Source of the DNA: Methanoregula sp.
GTDB lineage: Archaea > Halobacteriota > Methanomicrobia > Methanomicrobiales > Methanospirillaceae
DNA: 6,266 bases
Reading direction: 5' to 3'
Assembly: GCA_030653335.1 (NCBI GenBank)
Contig: JAURZP010000154.1
Coordinates: 1-6,266, forward strand
A program made the translations under genes and the position numbers. Shown here piece after piece: positions 1 to 4,807 of this stretch. A model generated the notes under the pieces. That model did no database searches. It worked only from the letters and a program-made list of their open reading frames with translations, and was not told the DNA's origin. Each line of letters opens with the position of its first letter. The stretch's first letter is position 1.

Positions 1-47
1 TGCGGTAGAAATTGTAAAAGGAATTTCCAGTTTTCATCAATTTTCAT
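1..47 (-). CDS. N-terminus of a leftward gene, truncated by the window edge
   Basis: Reading leftward, an ATG at 47-45 opens a frame that stays open to the edge and gives MKIDENWKFLLQFLP. It is supported mainly by context. A strong TATA box lies upstream on the same strand (84-98), about 27 nt before an expected start near 60-65. A purine-rich GAGGG sits about 10 nt before the ATG. The peptide has a tryptophan and alternating hydrophobic residues and resembles the N-termini I recall for IS4-type transposases of methanogens, but 15 residues cannot establish a family. If it is a transposase, the adjacent repeats could be connected with an insertion element. The ORF could also be fortuitous. Confidence 0.42.
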   Translation of the reverse strand, partial: MKIDENWKFLLQFLP

Positions 48-83
48 TCGCTATACCCTCTTCCCACTCTCCTATTTCCTCTC

Positions 84-98
84 CTTATATAAATATTC
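84..98 (-). promoter_or_regulatory. TATA box of the leftward gene
   Basis: On the minus strand this reads GAATATTTATATAAG, containing the archaeal consensus TTTATATA. The sequence upstream on the minus strand is A/G-rich (BRE-like), whereas on the plus strand the upstream side is pyrimidine-rich, so leftward use is favoured. A start about 27 nt downstream would fall near 64, leaving a leader of about 17 nt before the ATG at 47. Confidence 0.5.
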
Positions 99-132
99 AC
101 TGCTAAAGTTAGCGCTTATGGGTATGAGGGGG

Positions 133-157
133 ACCGGGTCACCTCATGTGATCTGGT
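133..157. repeat. Palindrome in repeat copy 1
   Basis: Arms ACCGGGTCACCT and ATGTGATCTGGT are separated by one base. They pair with three departures from perfect symmetry, two of which would be G-U pairs in RNA. It is the diverged version of the element at 463-487 and is followed by a TATGAGAGGG motif. Confidence 0.65.
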
Positions 158-408
158 ATATGAGAGGGTGAACTTCCGGAATTGATAGAGCTAACATCGG
201 GATCCAAAACAGCCCTCTCTGTTCTTAAAAACCCCCCACCCATAGTTCCTCTGTTCCCCATCCCGATCCTCAATCCAAACAGCTCCAAACAGGCCGGTTT
301 TCTCTTGTGTAAAACCTCCGGAATCGCCTATAAAGCCCAGAACAGGAACATCCGGAAAAACACCCCAAAAAACCCGCTGAACTGGCCGGTCGAGAAGTGC
401 CGGTTCCG

Positions 409-441
409 GGCAATCGGAGCCTGGAATAGACCCCGATTGCC
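409..441. repeat. Inverted repeat near the end of repeat copy 1
   Basis: GGCAATCGG (409-417) is perfectly complementary to CCGATTGCC (433-441) across a 15-nt loop. In copy 2 the left arm is kept but the right arm has three changes, so the pairing is not conserved between copies. This argues against a selected RNA structure. Confidence 0.45.
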
Positions 442-450
442 ATTTTTGGG

Positions 451-779
451 GATATGAGAGGGACCAGGTCACCTCAGGTGATCTGGTATATGAGAGGGGG
501 AACTCCCGGAATTGATAGAGCTAACATCGGGATCCAAAACAGCCCTCTCTGTTCTTAAAACCGCCCACTCATAGTTCCTCTGTTCCCCATCCCGATCCTC
601 AATCCAAACAGCTCCAAACAGGCCGGTTTTCTCTTGTGTAAAACCTCCGGAATCCAATATAAAGCCCAGAACAGGAACATCCAAAAAAACACCCCAAAAA
701 ACCCGCTTAACTGGCCGGTCGAAAAGTGCCGGTTACGGGCAATCGGAGCATGGAATAGACCCGGATGGTCATTTTTGGG
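451..779. repeat. Long tandem repeat, copy 2 (329 bp)
   Basis: Second full unit, directly abutting copy 1, with one base missing in the C-rich run near 560. Differences from copy 1 cluster at the ends (for example 653-659, 683-684 and 764-770), while the middle is unchanged. It carries the best version of the palindrome (463-487). No gene is supported in it. Confidence 0.9.
463..487. repeat. Near-perfect 25-bp palindrome at the repeat junction
   Basis: Arms ACCAGGTCACCT and AGGTGATCTGGT around one central C are complementary at 11 of 12 positions, and the twelfth can form G-U in RNA. The palindrome is bracketed by directly repeated TATGAGAGGG motifs (453-462 and 489-498). It could be a protein-binding site, a recombination or transposition end, or a hairpin in a transcript. 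The sequence alone does not say which. Confidence 0.75.
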
Positions 780-813
780 GGTATGAGAGGGACCAGGTCC
801 CATCATGTGGATC
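780..813. repeat. Partial third copy of the tandem repeat
   Basis: Bases 780-799 reproduce the beginning of the unit (GGTATGAGAGGGACCAGGTC), and 803-813 still resemble the second palindrome arm (TCATGTGGATC against TCATGTGATC). Similarity is lost after this, which marks the right end of the array. Confidence 0.8.
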
Positions 814-952
814 AAAATTGGATTGGCGTTTTTTTCGTTTGCTGGATCAATAAGGAATTGGCAAAAACAATACGCCAAAAGGCAGCCGTAAGATGGGTGA
901 ACTGATGCAGGAGAAATACCTAAAAAGAGTCAAGCGAAATTCTCGGCGCCGC

Positions 953-960
953 TTTTTTTT
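953..960 (+). terminator. Oligo-T tract, possible archaeal stop signal
   Basis: Eight consecutive T follow the GC-rich block CGGCGCCGC. Archaeal RNA polymerase can terminate on such tracts. AAGCG (932-936) could pair with CGCTT just upstream of the run, but the stem is only 5 bp. Confidence 0.35.
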
Positions 961-982
961 AAAGAAGTCTTAAGAAAAATAT

Positions 983-1018
983 GAATTGCCGGCAGAGCCG
1001 GAGTTCCAGTCTTTTTTT
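983..1018 (+). terminator. Hairpin plus T-tract terminator upstream of tupA
   Basis: Bases 983-987 and 989-993 (GAATT, CCGGC) pair with 997-1006 (GCCGG then AGTTC) around an AGA loop. The stem has ten pairs with one bulged G at 988 and one G-U pair. It is followed five bases later by seven T (1012-1018). This has the shape of an intrinsic terminator for rightward transcription. The transcript it would end is not obvious, because no annotated plus-strand gene lies upstream. Confidence 0.55.
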
Positions 1019-1070
1019 CAAGCAGCTGTCCACCGGCATCTGGGGATATACCCGTTACTTATCAAAGGGT

Positions 1071-1143
1071 TAATTATTTTTTATTTACAAAAACAAAAAG
1101 AAACATTGAATAGTATTCTTATCAACAATTATCCTGTTCAATT
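1071..1143 (+). promoter_or_regulatory. Probable tupA promoter region
   Basis: A strongly AT-rich stretch follows the terminator. Weak TATA-like candidates are TTTTTATTTA (about 1077-1086) and TAGTATTCTT (1111-1120). It also holds a perfect 11-bp palindrome GAATAGTATTC (1108-1118) and a direct repeat CAATTAT (1126-1132 and 1139-1145). No Shine-Dalgarno sequence precedes the tupA ATG, so the start may be leaderless. The exact promoter cannot be fixed from sequence. Confidence 0.35.
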
Positions 1144-2175
1144 ATGAAAAAAAATGTGCATGAAACATTAATTGCAGCTGTTTTCTTAATGCTGTTATTA
1201 GCAACCTGCTTTGCGGGATGCACGAGCCAGACGCCGACTGCCCCAGCAAACACACCAGCAGTGGCCACCACCAAGGCTGCACCTCAGACACTCTTGATCG
1301 CTACGACCACGAGCCTGTACGACACCAAGCTCCTTGACTACCTCCAACCGATGTTCGAGAAGAAGTACAATGTCCAACTAAAGATAACCTCCCAGGGAAC
1401 TGGCAAGGCAATCGAACTGGCCAAACGCGGTGACGCAGATGTCTTACTCGTCCACTCGCCAAGTCAGGAATTGGCATTCATGAAAGACGGTTATGGCCTG
1501 AACCGGCGCTCGTTCGCCTCAAACTCGTTCGTTATCGTAGGCCCGGCAAATGATCCCGCAGGTACCAAGGATATGACACCAGAGAACGCCATGACAACGC
1601 TGCGCCTGAAAGGCACCAATAAGACAGCAGGTATTTACTTTGTATCCCGTGGCGACGGTTCCGGAACCCACTCTGCCGAAAAGACGGTCTGGTCCAAGGC
1701 CGGATATAACTACACCACACAGGTCCAGAAATCAGGGGACTGGTACATAGAGGCCGGCAAGGGTATGGGAGAGACACTCCAGATGGCAAGCGAGAAGGGA
1801 GCATACACCTTAACCGATGAAGGAACATATCTTGCTTACAAGACCAACCTCGATCTGGTGCCGATTGTCAGCAAAGGTGCAAGCCTGCTCAATATCTACA
1901 GCGTGATGGCAGTCTACAACGATAAGCAGCCGACTGATAAGATCCATATGGCAAACAATTTCATTAACTTCCTTATCGCACCGGAGACCCAGACCGCGAT
2001 TGGCAACTTTGGTGTTGACAAGTATGGAAAGGCCCTCTTCATCCCAATGAGTGTCAGCGTTCCGACCGCAACTGCGGGCTGGGTAGGAGATTACAGCACG
2101 CTGGCAACCGCGATTGCCCCGACTGCAACCACAGCACCAGTAACCTTAGCTGCCACGGCAGCCAGTACAAAGTAA
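1144..2175 (+). CDS. tupA: Tungstate-binding lipoprotein of the Tup ABC importer
   Basis: Extracellular substrate-binding protein that captures tungstate and delivers it to the TupB permease. The N-terminus is basic, then hydrophobic (about 9-25), and ends in the lipobox FAGC with the lipidated cysteine at 26. A Thr/Pro/Ala linker runs to about 46. The binding domain shows family hallmarks: the TTTS oxyanion motif at 54-57, GTGKAIE at 85-91, GDADVLLVH at 96-104, SRGDGSGTH at 168-176, GKGMGETL at 205-212 and AYTLTDEGTYL at 220-230. These distinguish TupA from the more distant ModA and WtpA. The expected family end (YGKALFIP, about 294-301) is followed by an unusual tail of about 40 residues rich in Ala and Thr. 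At 343 aa the protein is longer than typical members for this reason. The genes downstream supply the permease and ATPase. The ATG at 1144 is the only start that preserves the signal peptide; it has no ribosome-binding site. Confidence 0.95.
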   Translation: MKKNVHETLIAAVFLMLLLATCFAGCTSQTPTAPANTPAVATTKAAPQTLLIATTTSLYDTKLLDYLQPMFEKKYNVQLKITSQGTGKAIELAKRGDADVLLVHSPSQELAFMKDGYGLNRRSFASNSFVIVGPANDPAGTKDMTPENAMTTLRLKGTNKTAGIYFVSRGDGSGTHSAEKTVWSKAGYNYTTQVQKSGDWYIEAGKGMGETLQMASEKGAYTLTDEGTYLAYKTNLDLVPIVSKGASLLNIYSVMAVYNDKQPTDKIHMANNFINFLIAPETQTAIGNFGVDKYGKALFIPMSVSVPTATAGWVGDYSTLATAIAPTATTAPVTLAATAASTK

Positions 2176-2181
2176 ACCCAC

Positions 2182-2188
2182 TTTTTTT
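2182..2188 (+). terminator. Oligo-T tract after tupA
   Basis: Seven T begin seven bases after the tupA stop. They could cause partial termination, keeping binding-protein mRNA in excess over permease and ATPase mRNA, as is common for ABC importers. No hairpin is evident. A TTATAAG sequence at 2210-2216 might act as an internal promoter but is weak evidence. Confidence 0.4.
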
Positions 2189-2225
2189 ACGAAATAAAAA
2201 GCGGTTCGATTATAAGTTACGCGTC

Positions 2226-2230
2226 AGGAG
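2226..2230 (+). promoter_or_regulatory. Ribosome-binding site of the 82-codon ORF
   Basis: AGGAG lies seven bases before the ATG at 2238. It is a main argument that the small ORF between tupA and tupB is translated. Confidence 0.5.
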
Positions 2231-2237
2231 TGCAGAA

Positions 2238-2486
2238 ATGAATGTTTCAGCAGATATCCAGTCAAAATTTATTCTTAACCCGTTGGTGACGTACCCCGGC
2301 AGTAATCCGGCCCTGATCCCTGACAAACCCTTTCTGAACAACACCACAGAGGATGTGGACTTTCCCAGGAACATCATGGGGTTCGTGTATATGGATAAGA
2401 GCAGCGGTACAGAAAAAAACGGATCTCTCACTGGAACGCCTTATTACCGCACCACACCTACTATTTTTAAACATAAGGTGATGTGA
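2238..2486 (+). CDS. Unrecognised small protein encoded between tupA and tupB
   Basis: An 82-aa product I do not recognise. It is hydrophilic, has no signal peptide, membrane helix, cysteine or repeat, and is rich in Asn, Thr and Pro, so it may be poorly structured. Support for translation: AGGAG at a 7-nt spacing, codon choice broadly like the neighbouring genes (AAC, GAC, ATC and CTG frequent), and a TGA stop at 2484-2486 directly abutting the tupB ATG at 2487. The tupB ribosome-binding site lies within its last codons, the arrangement seen in translational coupling. Standard tup operons run tupA-tupB-tupC with no gene here. It could be an accessory or regulatory peptide, a leader ORF that couples tupB translation, or a chance ORF in a long spacer. 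Minus-strand frames over the same stretch have no comparable start signals. Confidence 0.5.
   Translation: MNVSADIQSKFILNPLVTYPGSNPALIPDKPFLNNTTEDVDFPRNIMGFVYMDKSSGTEKNGSLTGTPYYRTTPTIFKHKVM
2475..2482 (+). promoter_or_regulatory. Ribosome-binding site of tupB
   Basis: AAGGTGAT is a long match to the archaeal 16S anti-Shine-Dalgarno complement (GGAGGTGAT). It sits four bases before the tupB ATG and inside the end of the preceding ORF, and it fixes the tupB start at 2487. Confidence 0.75.
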
Positions 2487-3215
2487 ATGAATGAAATCAT
2501 TACCGGAATCACGCAGGCATTCAACCTGATCATCACCCTCAATCCTGAGGTCCTGCAAATAGCTGCGCTTTCCGTGTACATTTCCCTTGCAGCAACAATC
2601 CTTGCCGCATGCATATCCATACCTCTTGGGGGATTGATTCATTTCCGAAAATTTCGTGGCAAACGAACGCTCAAAATGATCATCCAGACACTCTATTCAG
2701 TCCCAACCGTGGTAGTAGGCCTTTTAATATATCTCCTGCTCTCACGGAGCGGGCCGCTTGGATTCTTTGGCCTTCTGTTCACTCCCGAAGGAATGATCCT
2801 CGGACAGATGGTCCTCATCATTCCCATCACAACAGGCCTTGTAATCTCTGCACTCAGCGGGGTTGACCGGAACATCAGCGACACGCTTCTATCGCTTGGG
2901 GCAACCGAGTTCCAGAGCATCGTCCAGATCGTAAAAGAAGCCCGGCTCGCAATTCTCAGTGCGGTGATCCTTGCATTCGGAAGAGCGATCTCAGAAGTCG
3001 GGGTTGCGATGATGATTGGAGGAAACATCGCGGGCCATACACGGGTGCTGACCACTGCAATCGCACTCCAGACCGGCATGGGTGATTTTGGATTTTCAAT
3101 CGCGCTTGGCATCATCCTTCTTGCCATTGCACTTGTGATCGTTGTGGCCATGAACCTCATCACCTCCGGACTCTCTGCTGAACATCAACAGGTGATGGGA
3201 GGTCCCCGCTCATGA
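2487..3215 (+). CDS. tupB: Tungstate ABC importer permease
   Basis: Integral membrane subunit that forms the tungstate channel and docks on the ATPase dimer. At 242 aa it has about five predicted helices (roughly 22-48, 62-86, 103-123, 154-178 and 203-227). The cytoplasmic EAA coupling loop of importer permeases is visible at about 134-165, with the core SLGATEFQSI and the following VKEAR. SVPTVVVGLL at 71-80 is characteristic of TupB/ModB-type permeases. The start at 2487 follows directly on the stop of the 82-codon ORF. The 3' end overlaps tupC by four bases (ATGA at 3212-3215), so the permease and ATPase are translationally coupled. Assignment to tungstate rather than molybdate or sulfate rests on the TupA partner. 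Confidence 0.93.
   Translation: MNEIITGITQAFNLIITLNPEVLQIAALSVYISLAATILAACISIPLGGLIHFRKFRGKRTLKMIIQTLYSVPTVVVGLLIYLLLSRSGPLGFFGLLFTPEGMILGQMVLIIPITTGLVISALSGVDRNISDTLLSLGATEFQSIVQIVKEARLAILSAVILAFGRAISEVGVAMMIGGNIAGHTRVLTTAIALQTGMGDFGFSIALGIILLAIALVIVVAMNLITSGLSAEHQQVMGGPRS
3198..3203 (+). promoter_or_regulatory. Ribosome-binding site of tupC
   Basis: GGAGGT lies within the end of tupB, eight bases before the tupC ATG at 3212, and supports the overlapping start. Confidence 0.7.
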
Positions 3216-4297
3216 TCCGGATAACCGCACTTACACGCCAGGCAGGTCAACAAAAGATACTGGAGGATATCAATATTGAAATCCGGCGCGGTGAGATCTT
3301 CACGCTCATCGGTCCATCCGGCAGCGGCAAGACGACCCTGCTGCGGTTGATCGACCTGCTTGACAAGCCTAGCTCCGGCAAAATCTTTTTTGACGGGCAG
3401 GATACTGCCGGCAGAGAAAATGAACGCCTCATAATACGGCGACGCATGGGCATGGTCTTCCAAAAACCTGCGGTACTCAATGTTACCGTAGCAGAGAATG
3501 TGGCATTCGGTCTGAAATTCCGTGGCACAAACCCGGCTGAGATCCCACAGCGGGTTACATCCGCTCTGGAACTGGTCGGGCTATCGGGTTTTGAACATCG
3601 CAGGGCAGTCACCCTGTCCGGTGGCGAGATGCAGCGTGTGGCAATCGCAAGGGCAATGGTCACCAACCCCGAAGTGCTGCTGCTGGATGAACCCACCGCA
3701 AACCTTGACCCGGTCTCTTCTGAGATCATCGAGGACCTGCTCATCCGCATCAACAATGATCTGCACACCACAATTATCCTCGCCACGCATGACATGGTCC
3801 AGGGTCAGCGCCTTGCACACCGCATGGGTGTGATCATGAACGGGCGCCTTGCGCAGGTGGGCACACTCCACGATATCTTCTACCAGCCCAATGGAAAGGA
3901 AGTGGCACGCTTTGTCGGCATCGATACCATCCTAAAAGGCGTGGTGCAGACCAATGAGCGGGGGCTTGCCACTGTAGCGCTTGACAATGCCAGCTTTGAA
4001 GTGGTCACTTCCTGCCCGCCGGGAAAAACCGTAGCGCTCTATATCCGGCCCGAAGAAGTCACGGTCTCAATTCCTGAATCAGGAAAGGGAAAGACAAGCG
4101 CCAGAAACCAGCTTGTGGGGACCATCACAAAACTGGTCGCACTCGGGCCGTTCATCCGGGTAACTATAGACTGCGGAACGCCCATCACCGCTCTTATCAC
4201 CACGCGCTCCTGCGGGGAACTCGGGCTCGCAACCGGTATGACTGTGATCGCAAGCGTCAAAGCGTCTGCGATCCATGTGCGTGCAGATCCGGCATGA
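3212..4297 (+). CDS. tupC: Tungstate ABC importer ATPase with C-terminal TOBE/Mop domain
   Basis: Cytoplasmic ATPase that powers tungstate uptake through TupB. All nucleotide-binding motifs are intact: Walker A GPSGSGKT (34-41), Q-loop Q84, signature LSGGE (135-139), Walker B VLLLDE (155-160), D-loop NLDP (164-167) and switch histidine H193. After the ABC domain (about 1-235) comes a C-terminal extension (about 240-361) with LYIRPEEVTV and a closing VKASAIHV, typical of TOBE/Mop-type oxyanion-binding domains. In related importers such domains bind molybdate or tungstate and allow feedback inhibition, so the same is plausible here (inference). The length of 361 aa fits a TOBE-bearing ATPase. 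The start overlaps the tupB stop (ATGA). Confidence 0.94.
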   Translation: MIRITALTRQAGQQKILEDINIEIRRGEIFTLIGPSGSGKTTLLRLIDLLDKPSSGKIFFDGQDTAGRENERLIIRRRMGMVFQKPAVLNVTVAENVAFGLKFRGTNPAEIPQRVTSALELVGLSGFEHRRAVTLSGGEMQRVAIARAMVTNPEVLLLDEPTANLDPVSSEIIEDLLIRINNDLHTTIILATHDMVQGQRLAHRMGVIMNGRLAQVGTLHDIFYQPNGKEVARFVGIDTILKGVVQTNERGLATVALDNASFEVVTSCPPGKTVALYIRPEEVTVSIPESGKGKTSARNQLVGTITKLVALGPFIRVTIDCGTPITALITTRSCGELGLATGMTVIASVKASAIHVRADPA

Positions 4298-4307
4298 GAT
4301 CGTGTCA

Positions 4308-4317
4308 ATATATTTAT
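4308..4317 (+). promoter_or_regulatory. TATA box for the small membrane-protein pair
   Basis: ATATATTTAT lies 11 bases after the tupC stop. Its centre is about 27 bases from the ATG at 4340, the normal TATA-to-start distance in archaea, which predicts a leaderless mRNA beginning at or very near that ATG. Confidence 0.6.
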
Positions 4318-4339
4318 CAGGTTGCCGCCGTAACAGTCA

Positions 4340-4540
4340 ATGAGATGCGCTATGGCTGAAATGTTTACAGAACTTTTAATTTACATAGGTATTGGGATCC
4401 TCATGTTTGCTATCGGCATGATCATCGGGTACCAGTTACTGATAATGCACTATACCCGACGGTTTATGATCATCGCAGCAGAATGTTCTGATGCGGATTC
4501 CTTAGTCCCGATGGTTGACGAACTTGCAAGGGAGACATAA
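4340..4540 (+). CDS. Small single-helix membrane protein (paralogue 1)
   Basis: A 66-aa protein of unknown function. One strongly hydrophobic segment (about 12-36, with spaced glycines at 17, 19, 26 and 30) is followed by a basic YTRR at 38-41. This suggests one membrane helix with the acidic C-terminal tail in the cytoplasm. It aligns without gaps to the next protein at an offset of eight residues, sharing LL, Y15, I20, G26, I28, Q32, Y38, R40 and P57 with many conservative changes. No ribosome-binding site precedes any candidate ATG (4340, 4352, 4361). I chose 4340 because the TATA box is correctly placed for a leaderless start, but 4361 would match the paralogue's length best. I recognise no family. 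Association with the tup operon is by position only. Confidence 0.72.
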   Translation: MRCAMAEMFTELLIYIGIGILMFAIGMIIGYQLLIMHYTRRFMIIAAECSDADSLVPMVDELARET

Positions 4541-4544
4541 AAAA

Positions 4545-4551
4545 GGAGAGG
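4545..4551 (+). promoter_or_regulatory. Ribosome-binding site of the second small membrane protein
   Basis: GGAGAGG stands five bases before the ATG at 4557. It decides that start over an upstream in-frame TTG at 4515 that would lie inside the previous gene. Confidence 0.7.
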
Positions 4552-4556
4552 AAAAG

Positions 4557-4742
4557 ATGGTTGATCTCTTAAGTTACTCTCTGGTCAGTATCACCTGCTT
4601 ATGCTTTGGACTCATTGTCAGTTTCCAGGTCGCGCATATCACTTACTGCCGCAAGCTCACCACGCTGTTGCGCCGCTCAATATCTACAAAAACCATTGCT
4701 CCTGTGCTCGCAGATTACGAGGCGCTCAAATCCAAAAAGTAA
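4557..4742 (+). CDS. Small single-helix membrane protein (paralogue 2)
   Basis: A 61-aa protein of unknown function that begins 16 bases after the stop of its paralogue. It has one hydrophobic segment (about 4-28, containing C14, C16 and G18), then a basic stretch YCRKL at 30-34 and R39-R40, and a lysine-rich C-terminus (KSKK). The gapless match to the preceding protein covers the helix, the G-x-I-x-x-[YF]-Q-x5-Y-x-R-[RK] core and the tail proline (P49). The helix is less glycine-rich and the tail more basic than in paralogue 1, so the two may have diverged to form a hetero-oligomer (inference). They are probably co-transcribed from the TATA box at 4308. An oligo-T stop follows the gene. Confidence 0.75.
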   Translation: MVDLLSYSLVSITCLCFGLIVSFQVAHITYCRKLTTLLRRSISTKTIAPVLADYEALKSKK

Positions 4743-4750
4743 ACAATTCT

Positions 4751-4761
4751 TCTCTTTTTTT
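4751..4761 (+). terminator. T-rich terminator after the small-gene pair
   Basis: TCTC followed by seven T (4755-4761) begins eight bases after the TAA at 4740-4742. There is no clear hairpin. It fits an archaeal oligo-T stop that ends the tup/small-protein transcript before the hydrolase gene. Confidence 0.5.
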
Positions 4762-4776
4762 ACCGCAAACGAGCTG

Positions 4777-4784
4777 GTTAATAC
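4777..4784 (+). promoter_or_regulatory. Possible TATA box of the hydrolase gene
   Basis: GTTAATAC is only a moderate match to the archaeal TATA consensus. Its centre is about 27 bases before the ATG at 4808, consistent with a leaderless start. No Shine-Dalgarno sequence is seen there. Confidence 0.35.
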
Positions 4785-4807
4785 AAGACTGACCCATAAA
4801 TTAAGTG

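Larger units (their letters stand above)
121..450. repeat. Long tandem repeat, copy 1 (330 bp)
   Basis: This is the first full unit of a tandem array with a 330-bp offset to copy 2 (position 121 matches 451, 181 matches 511). By eye the two copies differ at about 20 positions plus one single-base gap, roughly 94% identity. The stretch from about 240 to 325 is identical. The unit starts with a TATGAG motif and a palindrome and ends with CATTTTTGGG. Open frames run through it on both strands, but the reading frames are not preserved in copy 2 (an in-frame TAA and a 1-bp indel on the minus strand). I therefore treat it as non-coding or long decayed. Confidence 0.9.
814..1143. other. Intergenic region between the repeat array and tupA
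   Basis: No convincing gene lies in these 330 bases. They contain T-rich stretches, an 8-T run after a GC-rich block (953-960), a hairpin-type terminator (983-1018), and an increasingly AT-rich stretch leading into tupA. A 26-codon basic ORF at 893-973 lacks a ribosome-binding site and is not called. Confidence 0.7.

Noticed and set aside
182..472. Open frames of about 91-93 codons on both strands within repeat copy 1
   Set aside because: The matching frames in copy 2 are broken by an in-frame TAA and a 1-bp indel, the starts lack ribosome-binding sites, and differences between copies show no codon pattern.
121..813. CRISPR array
   Set aside because: The units are about 330 bp long with near-identical interiors; there are no short repeats with unique spacers and no cas genes.
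893..973. 26-codon Lys/Arg-rich ORF upstream of tupA
   Set aside because: It has no ribosome-binding site or promoter, contains the GC block and T-run as codons, and is too short to judge. It may be a remnant of a longer frame open from 854.
2201..2225. tRNA-like GGTTCGA motif
   Set aside because: No acceptor stem, anticodon arm or D-arm can be found around it.
2262..2642. Minus-strand 126-codon frame across the tupA-tupB spacer
   Set aside because: It overlaps the well-supported 5' end of tupB, has no start signals, and its composition fits an antisense shadow.
3247..3795. Minus-strand 182-codon frame inside tupC
   Set aside because: It lies opposite the intact ABC ATPase motifs and is an antisense artefact of codon bias.
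4515..4556. TTG-initiated 14-residue N-terminal extension of the second mini membrane protein
   Set aside because: It would start inside the previous gene and read through the Shine-Dalgarno sequence at 4545-4551; the ATG at 4557 is correctly spaced and matches the paralogue alignment.
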